Positions 1 to 6,852 of a stretch of DNA of 16,513 nt are shown here, piece after piece. Position 1 is the first letter of the stretch, and each line of letters starts with the position of its first letter. The stretch comes from DATAFF01 sp036257595 (lineage in GTDB: Bacteria > Pseudomonadota > Alphaproteobacteria > Rhizobiales > Aestuariivirgaceae): NCBI GenBank assembly GCA_036257595.1, contig DATAFF010000150.1, forward strand, positions 1 to 16,513. Reading direction: 5' to 3'. The notes under the pieces are model-generated. The model was not told the DNA's origin and ran no database searches. It worked only from the letters and a program-made list of their open reading frames with translations. The translations under genes and the position numbers were made by a program.

Positions 1-43
1 GGAGGGTGGTCGAGCGAAGCGAGGCCCCACCCCCGGCTCCTCC
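1..43. repeat. Nested inverted repeat at the window edge
   Basis: GGAGG at 1-5 can pair with CCTCC at 39-43, and GGGTGG at 4-9 with CCACCC at 27-32. The two pairings share bases and so compete. The loop holds GAGCGAAGCGAG (12-23). It could be the tail of a terminator or an intergenic repeat belonging to a gene left of the window. No T run follows. The left part may be cut by the window edge, so the call is tentative. Confidence 0.3.
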
Positions 44-53
44 CCATTGATCC

Positions 54-120
54 AAGCAGTCGGCAGTCGGCTGTCGTCAAGAGCACCACTCACTGCCTAT
101 TGCCTAATGCCTACTGCCTT
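54..120. repeat. Heptamer-armed intergenic element, copy 1
   Basis: The left arm holds GCAGTC-GGCAGTC units (56-69), the centre reads AAGAGCACCACTCA, and the right arm is a run of the heptamer TGCCTAN (TGCCTAT, TGCCTAA, TGCCTAC, TGCCT) ending near 119. The arms are imperfectly complementary and could fold into a hairpin. This copy has an extra CTGTCGTC-like stretch in the centre compared with the copies at 6774 and 8227, and its left edge reads CAAGCAG instead of TAGGCAG. It ends about 43 bp before the start of the first NnrU gene. I see no coding potential in 1-162. Confidence 0.8.
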
Positions 121-162
121 GTTTTCCCTTAATCTCTGGCGCGGCAGATTCGGAGGAGAGGC

Positions 163-720
163 ATGAGTCTCCTGATCATCGGCATCCTGTTGTTTTTTGG
201 GATCCATCTCCTTCCCATCCTCGGCTTGAAGCCGGCGCTCGAGCAGCAGCTCGGGGAGGGGCCCTACAAGGGCGTGTTCGCGCTCGTATCGCTCGTCGGC
301 TTCGTCCTGATGATCTGGGGCTTCGGCACGGCGCGCCACGAGCTCGAGCCGATGGTGTACGACCCACCAAGCTTCGGACGCCATGTCGCCATGCTGCTGG
401 TGCTGCTGGCGGTGATCGCGCTGATGGCGGCATTTCATCGCGGGAGGCTCAAGCTGTGGCTCCAGCAGCCCATGTCGATCGGCATTGCCCTTTGGGCAAC
501 CGGCCATCTGCTCGCCAATGGCAGCCTGCCGGAAGTGTTGCTGTTCGGCAGCTTCCTGGTGTTCAGCCTGCTCGACATCATCCACAGCACCGCTATCGGC
601 AAGGTGCCGGCCTATGTTCCCAAGCCCTTCCACGACGTCATTGCCGTGGTCGGCGGGTTGGTGATCTATGGTCTTCTGTTGTATCTCCACCCGATTATTA
701 TCGGGGTGCCGGTTGTCTGA
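163..720 (+). CDS. NnrU family integral membrane protein (first of a tandem pair)
   Basis: The 185-residue product is almost entirely hydrophobic, with about five or six predicted membrane segments, and matches the NnrU family. The founding members lie beside nitrite/nitric oxide reduction genes, and the family is related to plant zeta-carotene isomerase Z-ISO, a haem protein. Conserved-looking polar points are H15, H59, the YDPP motif (66-69), H74, GHLLANG (114-120), H141 in IIHS, and FHD (156-158). The start is well supported by GGAGGAGAGG just before ATG 163. The stop overlaps the next start (TGATG), implying translational coupling. No denitrification or carotenoid gene is nearby, so the substrate is unknown; a haem-linked membrane role is inferred from the family only. 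Confidence 0.85.
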   Translation: MSLLIIGILLFFGIHLLPILGLKPALEQQLGEGPYKGVFALVSLVGFVLMIWGFGTARHELEPMVYDPPSFGRHVAMLLVLLAVIALMAAFHRGRLKLWLQQPMSIGIALWATGHLLANGSLPEVLLFGSFLVFSLLDIIHSTAIGKVPAYVPKPFHDVIAVVGGLVIYGLLLYLHPIIIGVPVV

Positions 721-1280
721 TGGTTCTTCTTGCCGTTGCGGTGCTTATTTTCGTTTTCATTCAGCTGTTGCCGTTCGTGCCCGATGTCGCCGACCGGCTG
801 GCCGGTCCGCTCGGCGCCGGGGCCGGGCCGGTCTATGGCGCGGCCACCGCGGCGAGCCTTCTCCTGATGATCGCGGCCTGGCGTGCATCGCCGGCAATCC
901 CGCTCTATGATCCCCCGCTTTTGAGTCGCATAGCAGGGTTCATATCGGTGCTTCTCGCCTTCATCTCTTTCGGCATCTTCCTGTTTCGCGGCCGCCTCAG
1001 GCAGCTCGTCCGCTGGCCCTGGCCGCTGGCCATCGTGCTGCTGGCGCTCGGCCATCTGCTCACCCTCGGCGATCTGGCCGGCGTGGTTCTGTTCGGCGGG
1101 CTTTTGGTCTATGGGATGGCTTTGATAATGCTTTCCTGGCAGAGGGAGGCTCGGCCATCGCCGGACTGGCGTGCCGGCCATGACCTTCTGTCGGTGCTGG
1201 CCGGCGTCGCGCTCTATGGCGTGACCGCCCAGCTGCACGGCATTGTGGCCGGCGTGCCGGTGATGGCCCTCTCGCCTTAG
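720..1280 (+). CDS. NnrU family integral membrane protein, divergent paralogue
   Basis: The 186-residue membrane protein aligns along its length with the preceding gene: LYDPP (62-66), GHLL (111-114), GHD (153-155) and a QLHG..AGVPV end that matches the first copy's LH..IIGVPV. It starts at ATG 720, one base inside the upstream stop, so the two genes are probably co-translated. Compared with the first copy, H15 is Q15 and H141 is L138, and the H59, H74 and H92 equivalents are also missing, while H112, H154 and H173 remain. This suggests a tandem duplication in which the second member lost possible metal or haem ligands and may act as a partner or altered subunit. Function not assignable beyond family. 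Confidence 0.8.
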   Translation: MVLLAVAVLIFVFIQLLPFVPDVADRLAGPLGAGAGPVYGAATAASLLLMIAAWRASPAIPLYDPPLLSRIAGFISVLLAFISFGIFLFRGRLRQLVRWPWPLAIVLLALGHLLTLGDLAGVVLFGGLLVYGMALIMLSWQREARPSPDWRAGHDLLSVLAGVALYGVTAQLHGIVAGVPVMALSP

Positions 1281-1289
1281 GAGATTTCG

Positions 1290-2108
1290 ATGTCGGTTCA
1301 GAGAGTGTCGCCGCGGACCACGGCACCCGAGATCAGCGCCCGCAAGGGAGGCGAGCCGATCGTCTCCCTCACCGCCTATCATGCCCACACGGCAGCAATT
1401 GCCGACCCTTACGTCGACTTCCTGCTGGTCGGCGACTCGCTCGGCATGGTCATGCATGGCTTCGAGACCACCCTGCCGGTGCCGCTCGAGCTGATGATCA
1501 TGCATGGGCGGGCGGTGATGCGCGGCTCGAAGCGGGCGCTGGTGGTGGTCGACATGCCGTTCGGCTCCTATGAGGAGAGCCCGGCCCAGGCCTTTCACAA
1601 CGCCGCGAAGGTGATGAAGGAGACCCAATGCGGCGCCATCAAGCTGGAAGGCGGCGCCCGCATGGCGGAGACCGTGCATTATCTCAGCCAGCGCGGCATT
1701 CCGGTGATGGCCCATATCGGGCTCACGCCGCAGTCAATCAATGTCTTCGGCGGCTTCAAGACGCAGGGGCGCACCCGCGACCGCTGGGCGGCGATCGAGA
1801 ATGACGCTGCGGCGGTGGCCGAGGCCGGCGCCTTCGCGGTGGTGCTCGAGGCCATGACCGAGCCCCTGGCGCGGCGCATCACCGAGAGCATCCCCATTCC
1901 GACAATCGGCATCGGCGCCTCGGCCTTTTGCGACGGCCAGATCCTGGTGATGGAGGACATGCTCGGCCTGTCGCCACGCGTCCCGAAATTCGTCAAGGAG
2001 TTCGGCAAGGTCGGCAAGGCCATCGAACGCGCGATTCGCGACTATGCCCAGGATGTGCGGAGCCGCAATTTCCCGGCGCCCGAACACACCTATGACGTCA
2101 AGGATTGA
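1290..2108 (+). CDS. panB: 3-methyl-2-oxobutanoate hydroxymethyltransferase (ketopantoate hydroxymethyltransferase)
   Basis: PanB transfers a hydroxymethyl group from 5,10-methylene-tetrahydrofolate to 2-oxoisovalerate to give ketopantoate, the first committed step of pantothenate and CoA synthesis, in the cytosol. The 272-residue length is typical. The TIM-barrel hallmarks are present: GDSLGMVMHG with metal ligand D49, VVVDMPFGSYE with metal ligand D88, IKLEGG with K118 and E120, AHIGLTPQS (141-149), and the catalytic-type E187 in VVLEAMTE. AGGAG overlaps the upstream stop and sits about 8 bp before ATG 1290, which fixes the start. It lies 9 bp after the NnrU pair. No panC is seen in the window. 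Confidence 0.97.
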   Translation: MSVQRVSPRTTAPEISARKGGEPIVSLTAYHAHTAAIADPYVDFLLVGDSLGMVMHGFETTLPVPLELMIMHGRAVMRGSKRALVVVDMPFGSYEESPAQAFHNAAKVMKETQCGAIKLEGGARMAETVHYLSQRGIPVMAHIGLTPQSINVFGGFKTQGRTRDRWAAIENDAAAVAEAGAFAVVLEAMTEPLARRITESIPIPTIGIGASAFCDGQILVMEDMLGLSPRVPKFVKEFGKVGKAIERAIRDYAQDVRSRNFPAPEHTYDVKD

Positions 2109-2120
2109 CCGGATCCATCG

Positions 2121-3509
2121 GTGCTCAATCGTCGGGCCGCTCTCATCGCTCTTCTCGGCATGCCCTATGCCGCTCAGGCCCAGCTTGCGCCGGCGCTGCC
2201 CGGCGAGGACGGCTTCATCGTGCTGCGCGCCATGGAGGCGAAGAGCGCGATCCTCGGTCCCGACAAGGAGCCATTGCCGGTTTGGGCCTATGATGGCCAA
2301 TGTCCCGGCCCGGTGTTGCGGGTGAAGCAGGGGGCGACCCTGAAAGTGCGCCTCGTCAACCAGCTGGCCAAGCCGACGATGATCCATTGGCATGGCGTGC
2401 GCGTGCCGAATGCGATGGACGGAACCGAGCTGACGCAGCGGCCGGTCCCGCCCGGCGAGAGCTTCGACTATGTCTTCACCCCGCCCGATGCCGGCACCTT
2501 CTGGTATCATTCGGGGTTCCGTCCCGAGGTTCAGGTCGATCGCGGGCTCTATGGCCCGCTGATCGTCGAGGAGCCGATCATGCCGGATCTCGACGAGCTG
2601 CTGCTGACCATCGATGACTGGCTGATCGATTCGTCGGGCCGGGTGGACGAGAAATCGCGCGGCGATCTCATTGCGGCGGCCCATGAGGGGCGGCTCGGCA
2701 ACTGGCTGACGCTCAATGGCAGCGGCAAGCCACGGTTCACGGCACCGGCCGAGCGGCGGCTCAGGGTGCGGCTGATCAATGCCGCCAATGCCCGCATCAT
2801 GTCGATCGTGCTCAAGGGCTCCGATGTCTGGCTCGCGGCGCTGGACGGCCATCCGGTGACGCCGCTCAGGCTGGCCGGTCATCCGCTCGACCTGGCGCCC
2901 GGCCAGCGCGCCGATCTCATTCTGCCGCGGTCGCAGGACCCGGTGGCGATCGTCAACCAGATGGGAGGCGAGCCGCTGGAGATTGCCTCGATCATCCGCA
3001 CCGGCCGTACGGGTGGCGACGACGTCGGCGGGCCGCCGCCGGCCCTCGGCCGGCTCGCCCCGGCGGCCAGCGATGGCGGCGAGGTGTTCAAGGCGACGCT
3101 CCGGATCGAGGGCGGTGCCGGCGGCGGTCTGCAGGGCGCGCGCTATGGCGGACGCCGCCTGACCATGCGGAAGCTCGTCGCCGAGGGCAAGATCTGGGCG
3201 CTCAATGGCGAGGTGGGGATGACCAAGGCGCCGCTGTTTCGCGTCGCGAAGGGGCGGGAGGTCCATCTGCTGATCGAGAATCGCAGCCCGTGGCCGCAAA
3301 GCATGCATCTGCACGGTCATTATGCCCGGGTGATCGGTCGCCTTGATGCCACCGCGCGGATCGATGCCAATCGCGACACTGTGCTGCTCGATCCGCGCGA
3401 GCGGCTGACATTGGCCTTTGTCGCCGACAATCCGGGACGATGGATGCTCGCCGCCAGCATTCTGGAGCACCGGAGCACCGGCATGGCCACCTGGTTCGAG
3501 GTGGTGTGA
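2121..3509 (+). CDS. Multicopper-oxidase-fold protein lacking the type 1 copper site (SufI/FtsP-like), exported
   Basis: The 462-residue product has the cupredoxin-domain layout of multicopper oxidases: HWHG at 89-92, WYHS at 128-131, HLHGH at 396-400 and a C-terminal ILEHRSTGM (447-455). Key ligands are missing: the position of the second His of motif 2 is G132, the type 1 His is Q393, and the HCH triplet that carries the type 1 Cys and two type 3 His reads A444-A445-S446. H89, H91, H130, H396, H398, H450 and M455 remain. Without the Cys it cannot be a normal blue-copper oxidase. E. coli SufI/FtsP, a division protein, is a known copper-less relative. The N-terminus (NRRAALIALLG, then AQA at 18-20) looks like a Tat or Sec signal. 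The GTG start at 2121 has no clear Shine-Dalgarno sequence and lies 12 bp after panB. Confidence 0.85.
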   Translation: MLNRRAALIALLGMPYAAQAQLAPALPGEDGFIVLRAMEAKSAILGPDKEPLPVWAYDGQCPGPVLRVKQGATLKVRLVNQLAKPTMIHWHGVRVPNAMDGTELTQRPVPPGESFDYVFTPPDAGTFWYHSGFRPEVQVDRGLYGPLIVEEPIMPDLDELLLTIDDWLIDSSGRVDEKSRGDLIAAAHEGRLGNWLTLNGSGKPRFTAPAERRLRVRLINAANARIMSIVLKGSDVWLAALDGHPVTPLRLAGHPLDLAPGQRADLILPRSQDPVAIVNQMGGEPLEIASIIRTGRTGGDDVGGPPPALGRLAPAASDGGEVFKATLRIEGGAGGGLQGARYGGRRLTMRKLVAEGKIWALNGEVGMTKAPLFRVAKGREVHLLIENRSPWPQSMHLHGHYARVIGRLDATARIDANRDTVLLDPRERLTLAFVADNPGRWMLAASILEHRSTGMATWFEVV

Positions 3510-3531
3510 GAAAAAGGGTGGTGATGGCGGC

Positions 3532-4416
3532 ATGTCCTCGTTCCTGACCCTGCCGCCCGATCGCTTTCTCCCATTGCTCGCCCTGATCCTGATCGCCGGC
3601 TGGCTCGCCGCCATCGTTCTGCGGGAACTTGCCCGCCGCTTCGGCGTCGGGCTGGTCGGGCGGGGACTGAGGCTGTGGCGGACCGGCTGGGAGCGCCCGG
3701 GGACGGTGCTCCGGGATCGTGCGCCACGGCTCACCGCCTTCGTCGAGCGGCGGTTCGACCCGACGCGCAGCGACGGGCTCATCGTCACTCTGCTGGTGAT
3801 TGCCGCGATCTATGCCGCGAGTCTCGCGGCCGGCCTGGTCGAGGAGCTGATGGAGGTCCAGGAGCTCGAAGCGTTCGACAAGCGGGTGTTCGCGGTGACC
3901 GAGCGATGGAACACACCGGCGATCGTGGCGGTGTTTCGCTGGATCACCATGTTCGGCAACGTCCAGACGCTCCTTGCGGTGGTCATCGTGACGACCGGTT
4001 TTCTGCTGGCCCACGGGCCGCGCGCGTTCCTGCTGCCGAGCTGGATCGCCATTCTCGGGTCGGAGATCACCACCTGGAGCGGCAAGTTCGCACTCAACCG
4101 GGTCCGGCCGGAATTCCTGTATGACGTCACTGCGTCATCGCCGTCCTTCCCGAGCGGCCATGCGGCGAATTCGCTCGCCGTCTACGGCATGATCGCCTAT
4201 GTCATCGCCCGGGATCTCGGGCCGACGCGGGCGCTCCATATCTATTACTGGACGCTGGCGGCGGTGCTGCTGATCGCGCTGAGCCGGGTCATGCTGCATG
4301 TGCATTATCCGAGCGATGTCCTGGCGGGCCTGCTGGTCGGCACCTTCTGGCTGCTCCTGGCGATCGTCATCGCCGAGCGGCATCGCAGCCGGTCCGGCGC
4401 CAATCGCGTCGATTAA
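3532..4416 (+). CDS. PAP2 superfamily membrane phosphatase
   Basis: This 294-residue membrane protein belongs to the type 2 phosphatidic acid phosphatase family, which removes phosphate from lipid phosphates such as phosphatidate or undecaprenyl diphosphate. All three signature motifs are intact: K185-x6-R192-P193 (KFALNRVRP), P207-S-G-H210, and S251-R252-x5-H258-x3-D262, giving the His-Arg-Asp catalytic set. Several membrane helices flank the motifs, with an extra N-terminal helix near residues 11-30 and another at 82-102 before the catalytic core. ATG 3532 follows an AAAAAGGG tract, and no other in-frame start lies between the stop of the previous gene and this point. It lies 22 bp after the oxidase-like gene. 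The lipid substrate cannot be told from sequence. Confidence 0.93.
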   Translation: MSSFLTLPPDRFLPLLALILIAGWLAAIVLRELARRFGVGLVGRGLRLWRTGWERPGTVLRDRAPRLTAFVERRFDPTRSDGLIVTLLVIAAIYAASLAAGLVEELMEVQELEAFDKRVFAVTERWNTPAIVAVFRWITMFGNVQTLLAVVIVTTGFLLAHGPRAFLLPSWIAILGSEITTWSGKFALNRVRPEFLYDVTASSPSFPSGHAANSLAVYGMIAYVIARDLGPTRALHIYYWTLAAVLLIALSRVMLHVHYPSDVLAGLLVGTFWLLLAIVIAERHRSRSGANRVD

Positions 4417-4435
4417 TCAGGCATTTACCTAAAAT
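4413..4435 (+). promoter_or_regulatory. Possible CtrA-like box and -10-like element
   Basis: TTAA-N7-TTTA occupies 4413-4427, one base from the CtrA consensus TTAA-N7-TTAA, and overlaps the stop of the PAP2 gene. TAAAAT at 4430-4435 resembles a -10 element but has no good -35 at the usual distance. This AT-rich patch is unusual for the surrounding GC-rich DNA. Weak evidence. Confidence 0.25.
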
Positions 4436-4506
4436 TGCAAGAACCGGGAACGATCGCCCCCGACGGCAATTCTCATGGCCGAGAGGGCAGTGAAGGGCTT
4501 GAGGCC

Positions 4507-4707
4507 ATGGTGAGCTTCGAGGACAGCGGAATCATGGGCGAGCAGAGTGCCATCGCCGCCATTGCGGTTTTCCGCAAGCTTGCGACGCTGTGCGCCCCGG
4601 ATTCGGCAGCCCCCCTGCCGCTGGCGATGGAAGCCCTTCTCCAGCGTCTTGGCGAAGCAGCGCCGCGGACGGGCGAAGTACCGCAGCAGCTTGTGGAATC
4701 GCCTTGA
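4507..4707 (+). CDS. Small hypothetical protein in the 376-bp gap
   Basis: A 66-residue reading frame from ATG 4507 is the only candidate gene in the gap 4417-4792. Its third codon positions are mostly G or C, as in the neighbouring genes, and it encodes a plausible soluble helical stretch (AIAAIAVFRKLATLCA, then LAMEALLQRLGEA). The same frame is open back to a TTG at 4435. Ribosome-binding evidence is poor: GAAGGG lies nine bases before the ATG. I recognise no family. An overlapping frame on the other strand (4429-4716) is Arg-rich and looks like a shadow. The gap otherwise shows only the AT-rich patch after the PAP2 stop and no clear terminator. Confidence 0.35.
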   Translation: MVSFEDSGIMGEQSAIAAIAVFRKLATLCAPDSAAPLPLAMEALLQRLGEAAPRTGEVPQQLVESP

Positions 4708-4792
4708 TTTTGTCACGCCGCTGACTTACCCGCCCGTCTCGGAAGGGGTGCTGGCGCCGCTCCCCCGACGGCGCAATGGGAGGTCATGACGC

Positions 4793-5446
4793 GTGAGCGA
4801 TGAGTCGCTGTTTCGCGAGGTGGACGAGGAGGTCCGCCGCGAGCAGGCCAAGAAGCTGTGGGACCGCTACGGAACCCTGCTCGTCGCGGTCAGCCTGCTG
4901 GTGATCATCGGGGTCGCCGGCTGGAAGGGGTGGCAATATTGGGAGTTGAGCCGTTCCCAGGCTGCCGCGAAAATCTATTTTGACCAGGGGTCGGCGGCCG
5001 GGGGGCGCGACAACGAGCTGCAGGAGCTGGCGAAGAGCGGCCCGTCCGGCTATGCGCTGCTGGCCCGGTTCAGCCTGGCCGGCGAGCTGGGCAAGGCCGG
5101 GAAGCGCGACGAGGCGCTGAAAGCCTATGAGGCGATCGCCGGCGACGGCTCGGTGCCGCAGGCCTTTCGGGAGGCGGCGACCATCCGCGCCGCCTATCTT
5201 CTGGCCGACACGGCAAGCGCGGCCGATCTCTCGGCGCGGCTCGCCCCCCTGGACAAGCCAGACTCGGTATGGCGCCTGCCGATCCGCGAGATCTATGCGC
5301 TCGCCGCCTGGCGCGAGGGGCGGTATGAGGACGCCTTCAAGCTCGCCAGCGAGATTGCAGCCGATCCTGCCGCGCCGCAGGGGATGCGGCAGCGGGCTCA
5401 GATCATGGCGGCGGTGCTCCAGCCGCTGATCAAGGCAAAGACGTGA
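4793..5446 (+). CDS. YfgM-like tetratricopeptide membrane protein (ancillary SecYEG translocon subunit family)
   Basis: The 217-residue protein has a short charged cytoplasmic N-terminus (EVDEEVRREQAKKLW), one membrane helix at about 27-45, and a periplasmic helical domain with degenerate tetratricopeptide-type repeats (for example residues 80-115 and 160-195). In E. coli YfgM this layout serves a periplasmic chaperone function at the Sec translocon, and its gene lies directly before bamB and der as here. GTG 4793 is the likely start, with GGGAGG ending nine bases upstream. An ATG at 4786 opens only a five-codon frame that overlaps it. It is four bases from bamB, indicating one transcript. 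The family and context are confident; the exact role is inferred. Confidence 0.85.
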   Translation: MSDESLFREVDEEVRREQAKKLWDRYGTLLVAVSLLVIIGVAGWKGWQYWELSRSQAAAKIYFDQGSAAGGRDNELQELAKSGPSGYALLARFSLAGELGKAGKRDEALKAYEAIAGDGSVPQAFREAATIRAAYLLADTASAADLSARLAPLDKPDSVWRLPIREIYALAAWREGRYEDAFKLASEIAADPAAPQGMRQRAQIMAAVLQPLIKAKT

Positions 5447-5450
5447 GGGG

Positions 5451-6776
5451 GTGATGATCAGAGTCGCCGGCGTCCTGGTTCTCGTCCTCATGGCCCTTGC
5501 CGGATGCTCCGGCGCCGCCGACAAGCTGCTCGAGCCGTTCACCGGCACGAAGGACGAGATCCTTCCCGGCACCCGCGAGAGCGTGCTCGCAAGCAACGCG
5601 CCGCTCGACAAGGCGGCAGCGCCCAAGGAAGCGGCGACCGATCCGATCGCCATTCCCGCCGCCGTCAGCAATGCCAATTGGGCGCAGCCTGGCGGGGTGC
5701 CGTCCAACGCCATGCACAATCTCGATCTCGGCATGCAGCTCAAGAAGGTGTTCGCGGTGTCGGCTGGCGCCGGCTCGTCGGGGCGCGACCGGCTGCTGTC
5801 GGGACCGATCGTGGTGGGCGGGCGCATCTACGTCCTCGATTCGGCAGCGAATGTCCGCGCCTTCAATGCCGCGAATGGTGCCCGGATCTGGGGCCGGCCG
5901 TTGGCCCCCAAGGGCAAGGACCCGGAGGGCGCGTTTGGCGGCGGTCTCGCTTCCGATGGCAACAACATCTATGCCGCAACCGCCTTTGGCGAGGTGGTGG
6001 CGCTCAACGCCGCGACCGGCAATGAGGTGTGGCGCCAGAAGCTCGGCTCGCCGATCAGAGCAGCGCCAACGGTGGCGGATGGCAAGGTCTTCGTGGTGAC
6101 GGTCGCCAATGAGGTCGCGGCGCTGAACATCGGCGATGGCCAACCGGCCTGGAAGCACCAGGGAACGGGCGAGCAGGCATCGCTGATGGCGGTCTCGAGC
6201 CCGGCGGTGGCCGACGGCTTTGTCGTGGTCCCCTCGACCAGCGGCGAGCTCGTCGCCCTCTCGGCAGGGCAAGGCATCTCGGCCTGGGATGAATCGCTTG
6301 CCGCCGCCGATCCGACGACCTCCTTGGCCAATCTCAACGATATTGCCGGCCGGCCGGTGATCGACAATGGGGTGGTGTTCGGCATTGCCCATGCCGGCCG
6401 GCTTGGCGCCTTCAAGCTCAGCGACGGCAGCGAGGTGTGGAGCCAGGAGATCGCCGGCAGCCAGACGCCGTGGGTCGCCGGCGACTATGTGTTCGTGCTG
6501 TCGAACCGGGCGACGATGGCCGCGGTGGCGAAGCGCAACGGGGCGGTGCGCTGGTCGGTCAATCTGTCGGGCGGCGGAACCTGGGCGGGGCCGGTGGTCG
6601 GCGGCGGCCGGCTGCTGGTGGTAGGCTCGGCGGGGCTGCTGGTGTCGGTGTCGCCGCAGACCGGCCAGTCCATGAGCACGATCAATCTCGGCGAGAAATT
6701 CTTCATCCCGCCAGTGATCGCCAACGGCACGATCTACCTCCTTTCGGACGCAGGGACGTTGATCGCTTTAAGGTAG
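5451..6776 (+). CDS. bamB: Outer membrane protein assembly factor BamB, lipoprotein
   Basis: BamB is the beta-propeller lipoprotein of the BAM complex, which inserts beta-barrel proteins into the outer membrane. The product has a lipoprotein signal with lipobox LAGC (Cys19, counted from GTG 5451) and repeated PQQ-type propeller blades with the W-containing strand signature, for example GARIWGRPL, GNEVWRQKL, GQPAWKH, GSEVWSQEI and GAVRWSVNL. About 440 residues is slightly longer than E. coli BamB, with a linker before the propeller. The start is GTG 5451 or the adjacent ATG 5454; GAGGGG lies immediately before, so coupling to the upstream gene is likely. The TAG stop is formed by the edge of the heptamer element that follows. 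Confidence 0.93.
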   Translation: MMIRVAGVLVLVLMALAGCSGAADKLLEPFTGTKDEILPGTRESVLASNAPLDKAAAPKEAATDPIAIPAAVSNANWAQPGGVPSNAMHNLDLGMQLKKVFAVSAGAGSSGRDRLLSGPIVVGGRIYVLDSAANVRAFNAANGARIWGRPLAPKGKDPEGAFGGGLASDGNNIYAATAFGEVVALNAATGNEVWRQKLGSPIRAAPTVADGKVFVVTVANEVAALNIGDGQPAWKHQGTGEQASLMAVSSPAVADGFVVVPSTSGELVALSAGQGISAWDESLAAADPTTSLANLNDIAGRPVIDNGVVFGIAHAGRLGAFKLSDGSEVWSQEIAGSQTPWVAGDYVFVLSNRATMAAVAKRNGAVRWSVNLSGGGTWAGPVVGGGRLLVVGSAGLLVSVSPQTGQSMSTINLGEKFFIPPVIANGTIYLLSDAGTLIALR

Positions 6777-6834
6777 GCAGTCGGCAGTCGGGAGGAGCGC
6801 AAGTCACTGCCTATTGCCTAATGCCTACTGCCTT
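6774..6834. repeat. Heptamer-armed intergenic element, copy 2
   Basis: The left arm begins TAGGCAGTCGGCAGTCGGG and the right arm is CACTGCC-TATTGCC-TAATGCC-TACTGCC-TT. AGGCAGT (6775-6781) is exactly complementary to ACTGCCT (6827-6833), with further imperfect pairing inside. It fills most of the bamB-der gap, and its first three bases are the bamB stop codon. The centre (AGGAGCGCAAGT) differs most from the other copies. Confidence 0.85.
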
Positions 6835-6852
6835 CTCCATTAGAGTGATCCA

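Noticed and set aside
54..120. CRISPR-like array in the heptamer repeats
   Set aside because: Units are 7 bases, directly abutting, with no spacers, and the arms are inverted; no cas gene is present.
1734..3788. 684-codon open frame on the minus strand
   Set aside because: It is Arg/His/Pro-rich with no motif and lies opposite panB, the oxidase-like gene and the PAP2 gene, which carry clear family signatures. It is a high-GC shadow.
4429..4716. 95-codon minus-strand ORF in the 376-bp gap
   Set aside because: The composition is basic and Arg-rich, the Shine-Dalgarno is absent, and the opposite frame has better third-position GC.
4786..4803. Five-codon upstream ORF before the YfgM-like gene
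   Set aside because: It overlaps the GTG start and could couple translation, but such a short frame arises easily by chance.
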